Source: Eucalyptus grandis (taxonomy: Eukaryota > Streptophyta > Magnoliopsida > Myrtales > Myrtaceae). From it: 64,000 nt of DNA. Where the stretch lies: assembly GCF_016545825.1 (NCBI RefSeq), contig NC_052618.1, forward strand, positions 58,582,561 to 58,646,560. Reading direction: 5' to 3'. Under the pieces are notes generated by a model. It saw only the letters and a program-made list of their open reading frames with translations. It made no database searches and was not told the origin of the DNA. A program made the translations under genes and the position numbers. Shown piece by piece: positions 23,542-36,500 of the stretch (position 1 is the first letter of the stretch; each line of letters begins with the position of its first letter).

Positions 23542-24945
23542 CTACCTCCTAAATCTCCAGGCTGAAACTGAAAACAGGGGCCGGTCGTGCCAACATAAGA
23601 GGAGGCACCCATTCTCTTCTTTTAGGGTGTACCCATCATAACCATAGTTCTGCAGTAACCTCCCTGCCTGCAACAAACCATTGTAACTTAAGGACACCTT
23701 TCCGAACCCAGCTAACTCAAGCCTCAAAATCCACTTTTCAAGCTTCTCATGTCTCTCCTTCCTCTGAATGCCCTCGCAAGCAATGATATTTTTAATTTCC
23801 TCTCCGAACAGCATCTTCTCAACCTTTTGTCGCTCTACCGATGCTCTTGGAACAGTAGACTCCAGACAATCAAACAGGGAACCATAGAAATACAATGCTT
23901 CCACATATCTCTCCATTAAGGTGCCATTATGGTTTGACTCTTGCTCAGTAATCACCATTAGCTTAGGCGACAATCCCCAAAGGGAAGTTAAAAAGCCCCC
24001 CATCTTTGGTGAAGATACCAAGGCTGAGTCAGGACTAGCGCAATATAGATTGACCACATCTTTCTCAAGCCACTCTCCTAGAGTGCGCTGCTTCATATGC
24101 AAAGCTCTCTGTTGATGACTAGAATTTGAACTGTTGGATGCAGAAGGCGAGGTCCTCCGCTGCATCTCATCATCAGCTGCCAAGATGGTATGCAGCTGGA
24201 GAACAGAGCTAATTGCAAGTGCTTCACCAGTCTTAACGCGCAAACTTTCTAGATCAAGATTTTCCAGTTTGCAGACAACAGGATTGAACTGAAACGGGAT
24301 ATCCAATTTTTCAGCTTCTTCATTCAATCGAAGAGCCATTTGATCTAAAACCTCTTTCTGTTCATGGATACCTGTAATCCTCAAGTGAGGTGGGCCTTCT
24401 GGCCTACCACTTAGTGACTGAAGAAGATTGACCCACTGGGCAGGCTCAAATGAGTTGAGGTCGATAATGTGAACCATCTTCTCCCCATCCATCGCTTCTA
24501 GTATGGCCTGATTAGTGATTACATATGCGAGCTTCAAGAAGGGGCAAAGCTCAAAAAACCATCGTTTGACAAGGATTTCCTCGGACACTGGGGATATTTT
24601 CGTGGAATTAAGGGCTTTATGAAGGCCTGGCCAACCTTTGAGTATCCGGTCAGCAAGTGCTTCAGTGAAGTAAGCAGCGATTCGCTGCATAGTATCGCCA
24701 TCTGGAGAAGCATGATGGGAGATTTGCTCAAGGCAAATATTGGCATTATCTACACTACCAGCAGCGACATGGTTAGCGCAGCCAATAAGATAACGGATCA
24801 ACCACAAACCCCTGTCTTCAGGACTAACTTCCCTGAGCAATGGGTATGGTGATCCTATGCCGGGAGAAAGTGACATCAACGAAAACATTTGAAGTGGGGA
24901 TGAAGTTACGGGTGATGATCCCTCGTCGTGAAGCATACCCGTCAT
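23542..24945 (-). CDS. SCL3: GRAS-family regulator SCARECROW-LIKE 3
   Basis: A 467-residue GRAS protein in a single coding exon, closely resembling Arabidopsis SCL3, a nuclear co-regulator that promotes gibberellin responses by opposing DELLA proteins and acts in root endodermis. The N-terminus is short and lacks a DELLA motif. Visible regions: LHRI (LIRYLIGCANHVAAGSVDNA, about 48-67), the SPDGDTMQRIAAYFTEALA block, the VHIID-type motif (MVHIIDLNSFEPAQW), the ENLDLESLRVKTGEALAISS segment (LHRII side), WGLSPKLMVITEQESNHNG, the PFYRE-like LFGEEIKNIIACEG block, and the C-terminal SAW motif (LLCWHDRPLFSVSAWRFRR). A short Ser/Asn insertion (SPSASNSSNSSHQQ) lies mid-protein. The leader appears to be interrupted by an intron just upstream of the start. 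Confidence 0.95.
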   Translation of the reverse strand: MTGMLHDEGSSPVTSSPLQMFSLMSLSPGIGSPYPLLREVSPEDRGLWLIRYLIGCANHVAAGSVDNANICLEQISHHASPDGDTMQRIAAYFTEALADRILKGWPGLHKALNSTKISPVSEEILVKRWFFELCPFLKLAYVITNQAILEAMDGEKMVHIIDLNSFEPAQWVNLLQSLSGRPEGPPHLRITGIHEQKEVLDQMALRLNEEAEKLDIPFQFNPVVCKLENLDLESLRVKTGEALAISSVLQLHTILAADDEMQRRTSPSASNSSNSSHQQRALHMKQRTLGEWLEKDVVNLYCASPDSALVSSPKMGGFLTSLWGLSPKLMVITEQESNHNGTLMERYVEALYFYGSLFDCLESTVPRASVERQKVEKMLFGEEIKNIIACEGIQRKERHEKLEKWILRLELAGFGKVSLSYNGLLQAGRLLQNYGYDGYTLKEENGCLLLCWHDRPLFSVSAWRFRR

Positions 24946-25800
24946 TGATGAACCTTGAAGTGATGTGACCTCACCTGCACCACTACAATGAAATCAGATC
25001 ATGCAAGAAAAGTCAATCCCAAGCAGTCACACCAAAGTTCCTTTGCTTTGGAAAAAAAGGAAGGACATGAGAACAGATGCAAGCCAGGACTCCTTACTGC
25101 AGAACTCAATTTCAGTGAGTAGCTCAACCTAGAAAGGCAAAACAGTCAAAGTAAACTCCAGAAATGAACAACATTAAACGACCTACCAAATGACGTTGAG
25201 CATCTCACCACTCACAGAACAAATTAATAAAAGGTAGTCATCCACCTTCATCAACTTCCAACCTCTTATACTGAGACGGTTGGAGTTACAAATAAATTGA
25301 TTCCTCGATGAGACACTTCCTCATTTAATTGCCGATAAAGAACACAACAGCTAAAACGGAAGCCTTTTCTACTGCAGCTGTCCGGTTTCTCACCGAGACC
25401 TGAACAATTCACACCATTTGTTGCTCAATATAGTCAATTGGGCACTTCTACTTCTTGGTTCTTAAAGTGGTTTGAGCTTTCCAAGATCAAGAAAGCAACT
25501 ACTTTCATTCCCCAAAAGAAAAAAATGAACCACATCATTTACTTAAGATATTCAAGGACATGCTATGATTCCTTCTTTCTATTAAAAATAAAAAATAAAA
25601 AAATCACCCCCAAGCCATACTCAAAGAAATGAGCAGGATCAAAAGACTTACCGGATCAAATGCCGATGGATGCTTGCTTCTTGAATCCGTGCTCCAGCGG
25701 AGCAGCAGATATCCGTCACTGAGCTGGGAATGTTGATGAGCCACAAACCCAGAAAAGACTCCAAGAAAACTTCTGAGCATCTAGGGTTTTATTGCAGAGC
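24946..25800 (-). other. SCL3 5' leader with probable intron
   Basis: On the minus strand a donor (ATCCG|GTAAGTC) follows an upstream exon ending at 25652. A pyrimidine-rich acceptor (TTTCATTGTAG) starts the next exon at 24982. The intron of about 670 nt would lie entirely in the 5' UTR, 37 nt before the ATG. Leader introns are common in GRAS genes and can raise expression (inference). Confidence 0.6.
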
Positions 25801-28709
25801 GAGCCAATTGGGATAAAAGCTCTTGTCTTGAAGAACTTTTCCATGGCTGCGTTGGCGACAAAGCACGAGGTTGTGTTTGTCGTCATTGTTTTGTTGTTTT
25901 TTGTTAGGACCAGAGGAATATGGAATTTCTGAAATCCAGAGCCCCTCCTCCTCCCTCTCTCTCCCTGTCTGTTCCAAAAAATTGTTTTGTTCTCTCACTC
26001 TCTCACTAGGCAGAGCTTTGTCTGGACATGAAGTGGATGAGAATAAAAGCTGGCCAGAATTTGGGGCTATTCTCAAGAAAACTGTTGATCCAAGCATGTC
26101 ATAACAAAACAAAACAACACCTTTTCTTGTTGCTTAGTGGGGGATAGTGGGGATTGCAAGGAAAGCCTCCCAAGTCCCTCCAAAATCTGCATTTGGATTC
26201 TTTTCGAAAGGCAAGTGAGAAGAGACCATCCACTTGGTACTTTGTTTTTATTTCTTCCTTTTTAGTTTTAGATGCTAGGAGTCTGAGGACACTGGGACAA
26301 GGAGATTGTGGAACAAGCCAAAAGTAGATATAAAAACATTTCAACTTTACTGGTGGAGTTTTTGAATGGGAGGGTTCTTGGAATTTGATAGTTCCATTCC
26401 TGAGAATTCCTATGCACATTCTTTCAAGAGGGAAAAAGAAATAATTAAAAAAAAAAACCCATGAACAATTTGTCTGAAGCAAGCAACAGGTTGCCCACAT
26501 AATCTTGAATATTGGGATATGCAACCCAAAAAGAAAGCCTTTTAATATTGGGTTAAGAGTAGTGGTACACCACATCATGGTTAATTAAACAAATCAATGT
26601 GTTTCCTTAGTGGAGGGTACTGCAAGGACTTATGTTTATGTCCAGTCCACCATCTGCGTTGCCAGTAGCATGCTGGACTTTTGATTAGGTATCTTCATTA
26701 TAATTTGGAAAAGTAAATAAAAGAAAACAGGACTCATGGTTTTTGGTGGTGGCATGGTGTTGGCATTATTGGTTGCCAAACATGCCTTCAGCACTAAAAA
26801 TAGGGTGCTAACGTTGCTTTGTGCCTACCAAGTTATTCACCTTTTACAAGCAAGCCTTTCTGTCGTTGATACATCATGTGCAATTTCAGCTACAAGATTC
26901 TGCTTGCCTTCAAGCAAATAAATGTGAGCATACCTCTTTAATGGAGGCAAGATTTCCTTCTTACATGACCGGTTAATCCTTCTGTTTTGTTCTCTCCGAA
27001 CGTCCAAAGCCCTAATCTTTTCTCTCTCCCCTTTTTTTCTTTCTGGCTTTGGGTTGTGAAGACAAAAGCCATGTTTTCTTGCTTGTTGTAAATCGGTCAA
27101 CAATTACGCCCCCCTCAGATATGCCAAATTCGCATGTGGACAGACGAAAGCATCTGTCTTCGCTTCACACGCTCCCTCAAAAGTGGATACAAACTAGAGA
27201 TAGATGATAAAGCAAGGGTACAGAATTCTCTGACAATTTTAGTTTATGTGGCAGGTTTTCCCCATTGCCAAAGGCAAGCAACCTTGTTAGCAAACTAGTG
27301 ACTGGTTTTGTTCATCCTAGTACTGAATCACGTAAACCCTCTTCAGACAAAGAATCAAATAGACATGCCTTAAAACTACGCAGGTTAATTAGTATGCAGT
27401 TAATCAAGATGTTTAGGTCTTTTTTCTCTTTTCTTGTTTATGGTCTGAACTCCATGTTTGACCAAATATTATGTTTGATTACTTTAAAGGTCTTCGTTGG
27501 TGAGAGATTGGTGAACTAAGGTAGGTAATTCCAAAGAGCAAGATACAATCATTGAATATTGAAAGGGAGAGGTGAATATTGCTTTTGGAAATTTCCTAGA
27601 TTTGCTTGTTCCTAAGAAAGACGATTTGTCCTCTCGTCATGAAAGCTAACTTCTTGTCCTAAGCGGTAAGATGTCGGTCCTAACAATGTCTTAGTGAGGG
27701 TGTTTTCATAGGAAGGACATTTTGTAGCTTTGTAGGCATCGTTAGCAAATATCTCTAAGTCAGTCAAGCAAATATTTTAAGTGCTAGTCCTTGGAGTCAA
27801 GTTAAATGATAAGGATGTCATCATAGAATCGAAAGAAAAACAAATGAATGGAAGGCCCCATGAGGAAGTGTTAGAATCAAGGAGGACAAAGTTAGAGGAG
27901 CCGTTTTCACCCTCTAAGATAAAAGACAATCTCGACGAAAGACAGACTTTATAGCACCATTTTACTGGTGAGGTGATGAGCAAAATCAATCATCATGTAA
28001 CATATATAAAATGGGTAGAACGGGCTTTTCTTATGGAGTAATGGTGGTGACTTGAGTATATCTTGACATATAATTTGTCCAATCTGATGAAATGTACTTA
28101 GAGAATGATTTTGTTAATGAATGTAGTATTGCTAGTCAAGTCTTAATAAACAAAATGTTTCACTACTTATTTTTGCTTCAACTTGTCATTAACTTCTACT
28201 AGATGACTATAACTCATATGAATTACAATCGAAATAACCAAGCGGCCGATAAAGATTATACCTTTGAAAGGACGGAGAAGGACCATAAGAATATGCTAAA
28301 AATTAAGATAATGCTATGAAGTATAAATTGTTCTAACATTTGTTTATGAAGAAAAATGGACAAATAACGAGGTCTTTTTCGACACACCGAATCAAAGGGA
28401 ATCCTATGCCACGCGACAGCCTGATGGGGTCTTTTGAGGATGATCACTTCATCACATCAAAAGTTACGAAGATAATCCACACGAAACTAACGACGAACCA
28501 TTGGTTTGTACGGGTAGGGAAAATTCCTTACTCTTGTAAGATGATACGGATATTCTAAGAGCAAGGAGCATCGTTTCTCTTTTGTGCCGAAGAGACATGT
28601 AGCCCCCCCTCCATATGAAAGCTCAACAAGGAAATGGATCCTTAAACACGCGTGGACATAGAATAGATCGCAAAACCATAAAGACAGTTTACATATATAA
28701 TATACGTGG
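25801..28709. other. gene-poor region upstream of SCL3
   Basis: Starts with the SCL3 promoter (CT-rich near 25940-26010). The rest is AT-rich and has no recognised gene. Two fragments stand out: an exon-like piece at 27255-27383 and an open, basic-rich frame at about 27781-27954. Both may be remnants of genes or retroelements. Confidence 0.5.
27255..27383 (+). pseudogene. isolated exon-like fragment, unknown protein
   Basis: A 129-nt segment preceded by GTGGCAG and followed by a CAG|GTTAAT donor. It stays open as FSPLPKASNLVSKLVTGFVH... through KLRR, with a Ser/Lys-rich plant-like composition. No neighbouring exon that would continue it was found. It could be a captured or decayed exon, or chance. 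Confidence 0.2.
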
Positions 28710-29268
28710 GCTAATTGTCCAAAATGTTTTAAATCTATTATGATGACTAATTCATTCCTAAACCTTTTAACTTGATTAATTTAGTTCTTATAATCAATTT
28801 TGGTTGGAAATTGATAATATGGACATGATTGATTTTTCAATTTTTTTAAAATTATTTTTCATTTTTTTAAAAATAATAATTTTAAAGATAATAATAATAA
28901 TAATTATTATTATTATTATTATTATTATTATTGTTCTTCTTCCTTGAAGGGCTGGCATGGGTCACCGGGGCCTTGGTGATGGCCAATGACCCTTACTTGC
29001 CACAAGCGAGTGTCGTGATGCCCTTGTCAGTCACTAGGTGGCCCTCGCTAGTGTTGTGCGAGTTGGCTATGACCTCGCCTTACTCGTAATCTACGAGGGT
29101 CACCAGCCTTCGCCCAACTCTGCCAAACTTTTGGGGAAGAAGAACAACATAGAAGAAAAGTAAAGATAAGAAATTTAAAAATTCATAAACATTCATAATT
29201 GTCAAAAGGTTAAGTATTAAATTAGTTAAATTGAAAGGTCCTTGAATTGTTTGGACAAATTTCTCTAG
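28710..29268. mobile_element. degenerate inverted-repeat element with central ATT palindrome and GC-rich core
   Basis: The left arm (AATTGTCCAAAATG..., then AACCTTTTAACTTGATTAAT...) is mirrored by the right arm read in reverse complement (AATTTGTCCAAACAATTC..., then AACCTTTTGACAATT). The internal part holds a perfect trinucleotide palindrome (28888-28933) and a GC-rich block (about 28945-29110) with CTCGC/GGTCACC-type units. Target-site duplications are not clear, so the boundaries are approximate. Confidence 0.5.
28888..28933. repeat. (AAT)n·(ATT)n palindromic microsatellite
   Basis: About six AAT-type units run directly into about twelve ATT units. The sequence is self-complementary and able to form a hairpin. 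Confidence 0.9.
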
Positions 29269-30535
29269 TATACACCGTTTGTGTAAAATTACACTAAACA
29301 AAATATGATTCATGTTCTTTTGGATATAAAGTATACATGATATCAATTAAGCACCAAATGACAGGATCCGCAGCTCCCACTAAGCCTCCTCAGTCCATCG
29401 TCGGACCCAAGCTCATCGTCTTATCCACGTAACGAGCACGGAAAGGGGCACTGTTGGTTCACGGAAAGGGGGACAGGGACGTTCATGCAATGCCCCTGGT
29501 ACATCCTTCCTTGAGGGGCTCTTTCACGTAGTGTGCTCCAAGCCAGACGATTCCCTTTCTTCTTTTCCCTTGGCATTTAGTGAATTGTCGTTTAGCAAAA
29601 TCAGCGATGGCGAGCCGCCTTCCCCACCAAGCATCCGACATGTATCATCAAGCTTTCGAGAGTGAAAACCCCAAGAAAGTTAGAATGGACCAGGGGCGGC
29701 GAAGATGCAACTTCATCACAATTTTTCTAGATGCCGCTTTTCACTGCAGTCCTCCCAATTCGGCTTGGTCCTTGGTTGCATCAGGTTCGTATTTTGTCTC
29801 GCCGCACGGGTTTAGGAAGGATCGACGAGGAAGACGATGACATTTTCTAGGGGATAATATGTGTGCGGTGACATGGGTTTGAGACATTTGAATCAAAGTA
29901 ATGCAAAATAATTTACAGTCGAGGTGAAGAGTTTGACTATAGTCGGATAGATGAAAAAATTGCAAAATGGATTACCGCCGTGTTTCGACTTTCTTTCATT
30001 CTTTAGAAGTTAAAAACAAGCTGTGCGCTCCAGAGCACCTATCAATTTCGGAACAGGTGTTCCTTAGATGAATCTTCTGTAACAAAACTCCGCGAGCTCA
30101 TATTTAGCTCCAAACAAGTCGTGCCATCATTTTAGCATTTGACTAAATCATACAAGACATAGAAGGTAGACGTCTCGCCTTCAGCTGTACGATCTCTCGA
30201 TTTCAACAGGTTTCCCGTCCTTGGTGAAATCTTTAAAATGCTAGGTTGTCAAACTGAGTCAAAAAGTTCCAGTTCTTGATATGCCATTTCCAGCAGCTAT
30301 GCCACATGTTACCAAACATTCAATTGATCACCATCCAGCAAAGTAGGCATATTCCTGCCCTCAAGAGCATTGGATTGATATTGGAAAGCCAAAATCATAT
30401 TACTGTGCACATCCTAATGCTCAAGCATCGATGCAGAGTTTTTTTCATTCACATCTTCCCCCTTTTCTTTTCAGTGTTAGACGCGTAAATCTTTTGACCA
30501 GCATCATATCGTCAAGGTTTAAGAGGTAACAGAAA
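29269..30535. other. intergenic region downstream of MUS81
   Basis: The MUS81 3' UTR occupies the right end. The remainder has no recognised gene; small open frames near 29580 and 30276 have no family resemblance. Confidence 0.5.
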
Positions 30536-33500
30536 TCAATCGCCCCACACCAATCGGAAGATGTTTTTACTGGCAAGCTTGTTGACAACATTGTTGGTCT
30601 GCTTCGTTAGCATTTCCTCTTGAGCACATAGGTCGCCATCCTTCCCAATTATGGAACAGACGAGGAATCAGGATTACAGTGAAAGAAACATATCAAAGTA
30701 CTGTTCTGTTTCAATTGCATGACAAAAACATTGCTTCGATTACACATTGTGCTATGTCACTCTATGCACGTTCTCAATTTAGAGAAGGCAACTCTATCAT
30801 GAAAAAAATTCAAGGACTGTGCTCTCATTAGACAGAATAGACATGGGCAAGAGATAGACTGATTGGAAACATGTCAAGAACAGGATCCAATGCATAGATA
30901 CAGAAGTGTCGAAGAAATGTAGGAATGGCTTCAGAAGCTTCTTCAGTCCTACTATGGTTACTACGACCTTTTAACTATCATATCCTATTCCAGTCATATA
31001 AGCTAATATAGTTTCTACCCGCACTTTCTAAACTATATAACTTGAAGATTATTTATATGTTTTACACTGGAGAGAGCTGCCATTCTTGTAAATCATGTAA
31101 TATATATTTGCAATGTGAAAATGAATAACTTCACGTACATCAGCACTCACCAGAAGAGCGTAGGCACGGGCAAGAGAGAGAAGTGTTGGGTACATGTCGA
31201 TAACAGCTATAGCAGTTTCTTCAGTCACTTGTGGAACCTGCACACACAATCTCACATAATTTGATCATCCAATTGGGGAAAATTTTATCAACAATTCCAG
31301 CAATTAGACATAGAACTCAACATTTATCCAGTAGGTAAAAAAAGCCTAAATATAACTCCTGAGCAACAGAAAGATCGACCTTTATTGTTAATAGAATCTT
31401 TTTCCAGTAATTTCAGTTTTACAATATGACCAAATCTATCCTTACTATGAAAAGAGCAAGTACCTGCATGAGTTGTATCGCAAAGACATCACTCACAATC
31501 ATTTTCTCCGCATCTTGGCAGCTTTTGATAAAATCATCGAAAGGTGGGCAAACCCCAGTGCATTTGAACTGGTCATCTTGCGACTGTGATGTGTAATAAT
31601 GAATAATTGCTTGAGTTAGATGACCATACTTCTTAAGTGTATCAGCTAGACCGCTTGTTCTCTGCACGTCAAAACCCTCCAGAATCTCTGTCGTGAAACA
31701 ACTGCATGGGATAAAATTACTTACAGTTTAAGAAAAACTCATAATTAACTGATCAGACAAGAAGTCATCAACACAAGAACAGGAAACCTTCAGTAGGAAA
31801 GCTTGCTACCAAAAAAAAAAAAGAACATCCTACATAAAATGAAAATCCACTAACCAGCAATTACACCAAGTTCACATTAGTTGCACAGAAATTTCACTTA
31901 TATTATACAGAAAAATCACATATCAAATGCCCCAACTGCATTATTTTACTTCACAAGGAAACTGGCAAATGATAATGTTACAGAACTTTTCGCTCACTTC
32001 GAAAATTTTCCATCTTGCAAACTCATCTGCATATAAAGGATTTCACAATTAAATAAAGTGCAAGGAAACTACATCTATCCATGCCCTAGAAACTTCTGAG
32101 AAAACGACAAATTAAAAGAAGGGAATCTAAGAGGCATTTCACAACTGTTCTACTCCGCTTTGTTGTCCCCTTAGTCTATCCTTCTCTTCTTCATCATGCA
32201 TTCTCTTAAAATCTATCCTTCTCTTCTTTCCACTTTCTAGCCTCTACCCTTCCCTCCCCATTGCCAGCTTAACAATGATAGTCTTCATTGTTTTAACATT
32301 CCATAATTTCATTAATTGAATACAGAATGGCTAGAAAGAATCAAGGTACGGTACCTAGGATGAGATACTTACGCTGTCTTGATGCTTTCGGCAGCTTCAC
32401 ACTGATTTGGATCACCTTCCACAAGGTAAATCAACTTCTTAAGCCCACACCTCTAAAACATTTGTAATACCCAGTGTCAGCTTAATCATCAGTGATCACA
32501 TCAAAAGGCTAATACACAATGCATGCTAATGGGATTCTCATCTAATTCTGAAGCTACGATTTCATCAGTTTCATCCAACAGAACAAAAACATGACAGGTC
32601 AAACCTATAATGGACGTCAAGTAAATACAGCAGGAACCATAAGTTCTCTTATTAAGCTTTGCTCTCCTGGTTATTTTAATCACATTAGCTGATCAACTTT
32701 GGTGAAAAATCATCATTGTTGTTACAAACTATTGATACTAATATCAACAGCAAAAGTTTTTCTCCTATGAATACTTTAACAGACAGCATCTTTTTGTCCC
32801 AACTGCCTCTACATGTCAAAACATGAAAGAATGCTTTGCCTACACTGCCAAGTCACCAAATCAAGATAAGACAAGGAACACACAGTTTAACTTCACGCTG
32901 CATGTTGAAAACTTAGGTAAAAGACCATCAAAACAACACAAGAAATGACAACTCTGCAGGTGACTATCAGCAACATTATTAGACAGGTCAACCGCATTAT
33001 AACATGCAATTGCACAGCTAAAATTTCACAACCAGGGATTTCACAGTTACTTGATGATTTAAATAACTGAAACTAGGTACCAGAAGCTTGAATTTCTGAT
33101 CCTTATAGCGATTGTCTCTGATGGAAGAACGCAAATCCTCAACCTTCTTTCTCTCTACTATAAAATCAAGAACATATTCAGAATCATGAAATTTATGACG
33201 AGCTATCCAGATTCCATCTCCTACTGGCAGCCGCCTGACCTGCAAATAATTTTGGTGACAGCAATACGAGGGCAGTCAGACAAGTAAAGCGCAGGCACCT
33301 GTTGAAGTATCCAATATCACTTGTCAACGGAATTTATATAGGCCTAATATACATATAGTCTCCCTCCACCTAATAGCTTAAATTTTTAGATTGGACTCCC
33401 TCACGGCGTTTACACAAAATAGAAGACGCTATTCTTGGCACACTTGGTTGACTCACTAAGTGTCAATAACTCTTAAATTTTTATGGCATGAATGCTACCT

Positions 33501-36500
33501 TGACTAGTAAAATTAACTTCCTATTCTTCTACTTTACATGATATTCCCGAAGAGCAAGCACTAACTCGTACTATCACACATCACAGGTGGAACTCCCTTC
33601 ATCTGCATAAAATGACTCCTACATAAAAGGCCTTCACTTGAAATTTTCTAAAGCATTTGGACATTCACTTTCATTAAACTCATGCTTCTTCCATCATAGT
33701 GGAGAAAATACTATCAATATGACCATGAGTTGAGCATCGTTTGCAAAACTACAGGATCAAGAACATAATTCAAGCCATGCACCATAGAAATAAAGCCAGA
33801 TGAGGATCATAAGAATTCTCCAGACGCATTTCACAAAGAGGTTATTCCTTTATTGCACATAATTTCAGAGCTCTTATGTGTAAAGACGAAAAACACATGA
33901 AAACCATATTATTCTACCTACAAACCTCACAAAGAAAGAATAAAAATTGTTTTATCGTGCAAAAGTGGTGGATTACTCATGAGCACTAACCTCTACTTTG
34001 ATGTTAAATTGGCTGCACATGTTGTCAATTAGTCTCCGAGAACGTGACCTGGCAATATCACGATAGCAGCATCAATCAATAGCCTAACATTAATGATAGA
34101 CTCAATGGAAAAGTACCACATTTGTGAAGTTGAGAAAACAACTTATTGGCAAGAGCCGAAAATTTGTTTGCAAAATTATAGTTTGATGTGAAGTTTCCTC
34201 AACACAACCAACCACTTGGAATTATCTGATAGTTTCTACTATAATGATGACTACTTTTGTACAATTAGTACCATAAGAATCCATCACCTCACTAAATAAA
34301 CTACCCCATATACTGCAGATATTGAAATTCATGGAAACAACACTGTTAACCGACTCCAAGAACCACAGAAGTTGCTCAAAATGCCATCAAAATAAATGTT
34401 AATTTGCATCTACCAAAATAAATGGACATGCAAAATCCTAACAAAAAAGTAGAGCAAAATGCATAGTACAAACTTGCCAAACAGGACAGGGGAAGATAGA
34501 GAATCAAGCTCAAAACTTACTGACCCACGAGTAGCAAATTGCTCTCGGTCGTCCAATATTAAGATTACTTCATATACATCCTGAAACCTCTCTCCAAAAT
34601 TCAGAGGCGGCTTGCTTAAAACATTCATACTGCCCTCCACATTAGAAGAGCCTGATCCACTTGCTGGATGATCCTAAGAATTTAGGTGCAAAAGAAAATA
34701 AGAATTTGCATCACCACCAACTGATCGACAAATATTTGCGGAAAAAAGATATCTGATAAATAAAAAGCCAAAGCTGATATCTTATATTGATGCAGAAACG
34801 AAAGAGGGATAAACATATAACAACTTGAAAAAAAACCTTGCAATATTATTCCCATCTTAGAAACTTGAAAAAGAATCCCAGATATTTAACTCAAATAATA
34901 TAGGTTCTGTCCTTATCATAGTATCACCGCCAAAAAAAAAAAAAAGGAATATTGAGAGAGGTTAAATTTGTCCCAGATCAAGGATCAGCATCATTTGGTA
35001 AAAAGGAATACACAAAGAGAAGCAGTAATTTCTCTAATAATGTATTTAAAAATACAATCAGAGACTGCAAATTCATGAAAAGATGTATAATTTGTCTATT
35101 ACCCAGTGCAAACATACATTTGAGGAGCAAGGTTTCACGGTGAAAGAGTTCTGTGATGAATCAGTGAAGGTGTATTTGGTCTTGGTCGCATCATCACAGC
35201 CAAGCTCCTCCCTTGTACTCTGACTACCTTCGATGTCTACTTGACCTAATTGTAGAAAAATAAGAAATTCCCCAATTAGTATATTTATAATCCAAAACTG
35301 TATGGCGATATATGTGGTAAATTATTAAAATTATCATCAGTTTAATTTCAGAGAAAGTGATTACCATGTGCCACCGCAGATCTGGTTGAAGTTGAACAAC
35401 GTTTCATGGCAAATGTGGTTGAGGTGGAGCAACCATATACTTGATCCTCTCTAAGGTGACATAGAATTGCTGGCCATAGAGTTGAAATATCCCTCCCATT
35501 GGAAGTTTTTGAAACTTCAGCAACAGCACGAAGAACTTGCTCCTTCGCATACCCCATGCCCAAAAACTGGAAGATGAAGATACAATATTCCATATTAGAC
35601 AAAATGTGAAGCTTCCATCATGCAAAAAATGCTACCTTCATAGTAGAAAGATCATTTTCATGATTAGGTATTCATAAAAGTACAAGCAGTTTTAAGATCA
35701 AACAACGTGGATATCAACAAGTCTATTTTCCAATTGACTTCAGCAAAATGAGAATGTCTCCTCACCTCATGTCGTGAATGACACTGTTCATGAGAATAAC
35801 TTACGAACAGTTTATTTCAAAGCCTTGTCTATAACACAGCTTCTCCAGCTAAAATGTTCGAGGACATGGATGTCTTTTTTCCAATTTCAGCATTATAGAA
35901 ACAAGATCAACAAAGTTTCCTAGAAGATTACACTGCTGAATTGCCATCTCATACCAAGAACATTAAGATAAGCACTCGATTAGTAAGACCAGTTAAACCA
36001 AAGATACCACACCTTGCATCATACATCATAAGTGTAAAAGGAGATATAACTACACAGACCCATAAGTATCCCTAAGGAGACAAAAATTTGCACTACTAGC
36101 ATGAGTAAGGTTTTGACAGTACATAGAAAAATTACATTCTCAACAAATACGAAAAAGGAAAAAAAAAAACAGTGAAAGTGCCACATTCTAGACACATGAT
36201 AGCAAGAAGTCAAAACAAATCCAGAACTAATAAAGACACCACAAAAAAGCCCAAGAACAACTCAAAATAATTTGATGATTGCTGAATGATCAACAGCTGA
36301 AAGACCAATATGCCTGAACTGTTTGTGCATATGCTCCTTCACTGTGGTATCTGACATATGTCCACTCTGTAATTTACTTAAGCAATATTAAGAAGAAATA
36401 ACTTACTCTCTCAAGAGTTTCAGGGGGAATATCGGTTGGGTTTTGCCGCTCTCTCACGAAGATAGGTTGGACTGTCAAATCTTCAGAAGATTCAGGGCTC

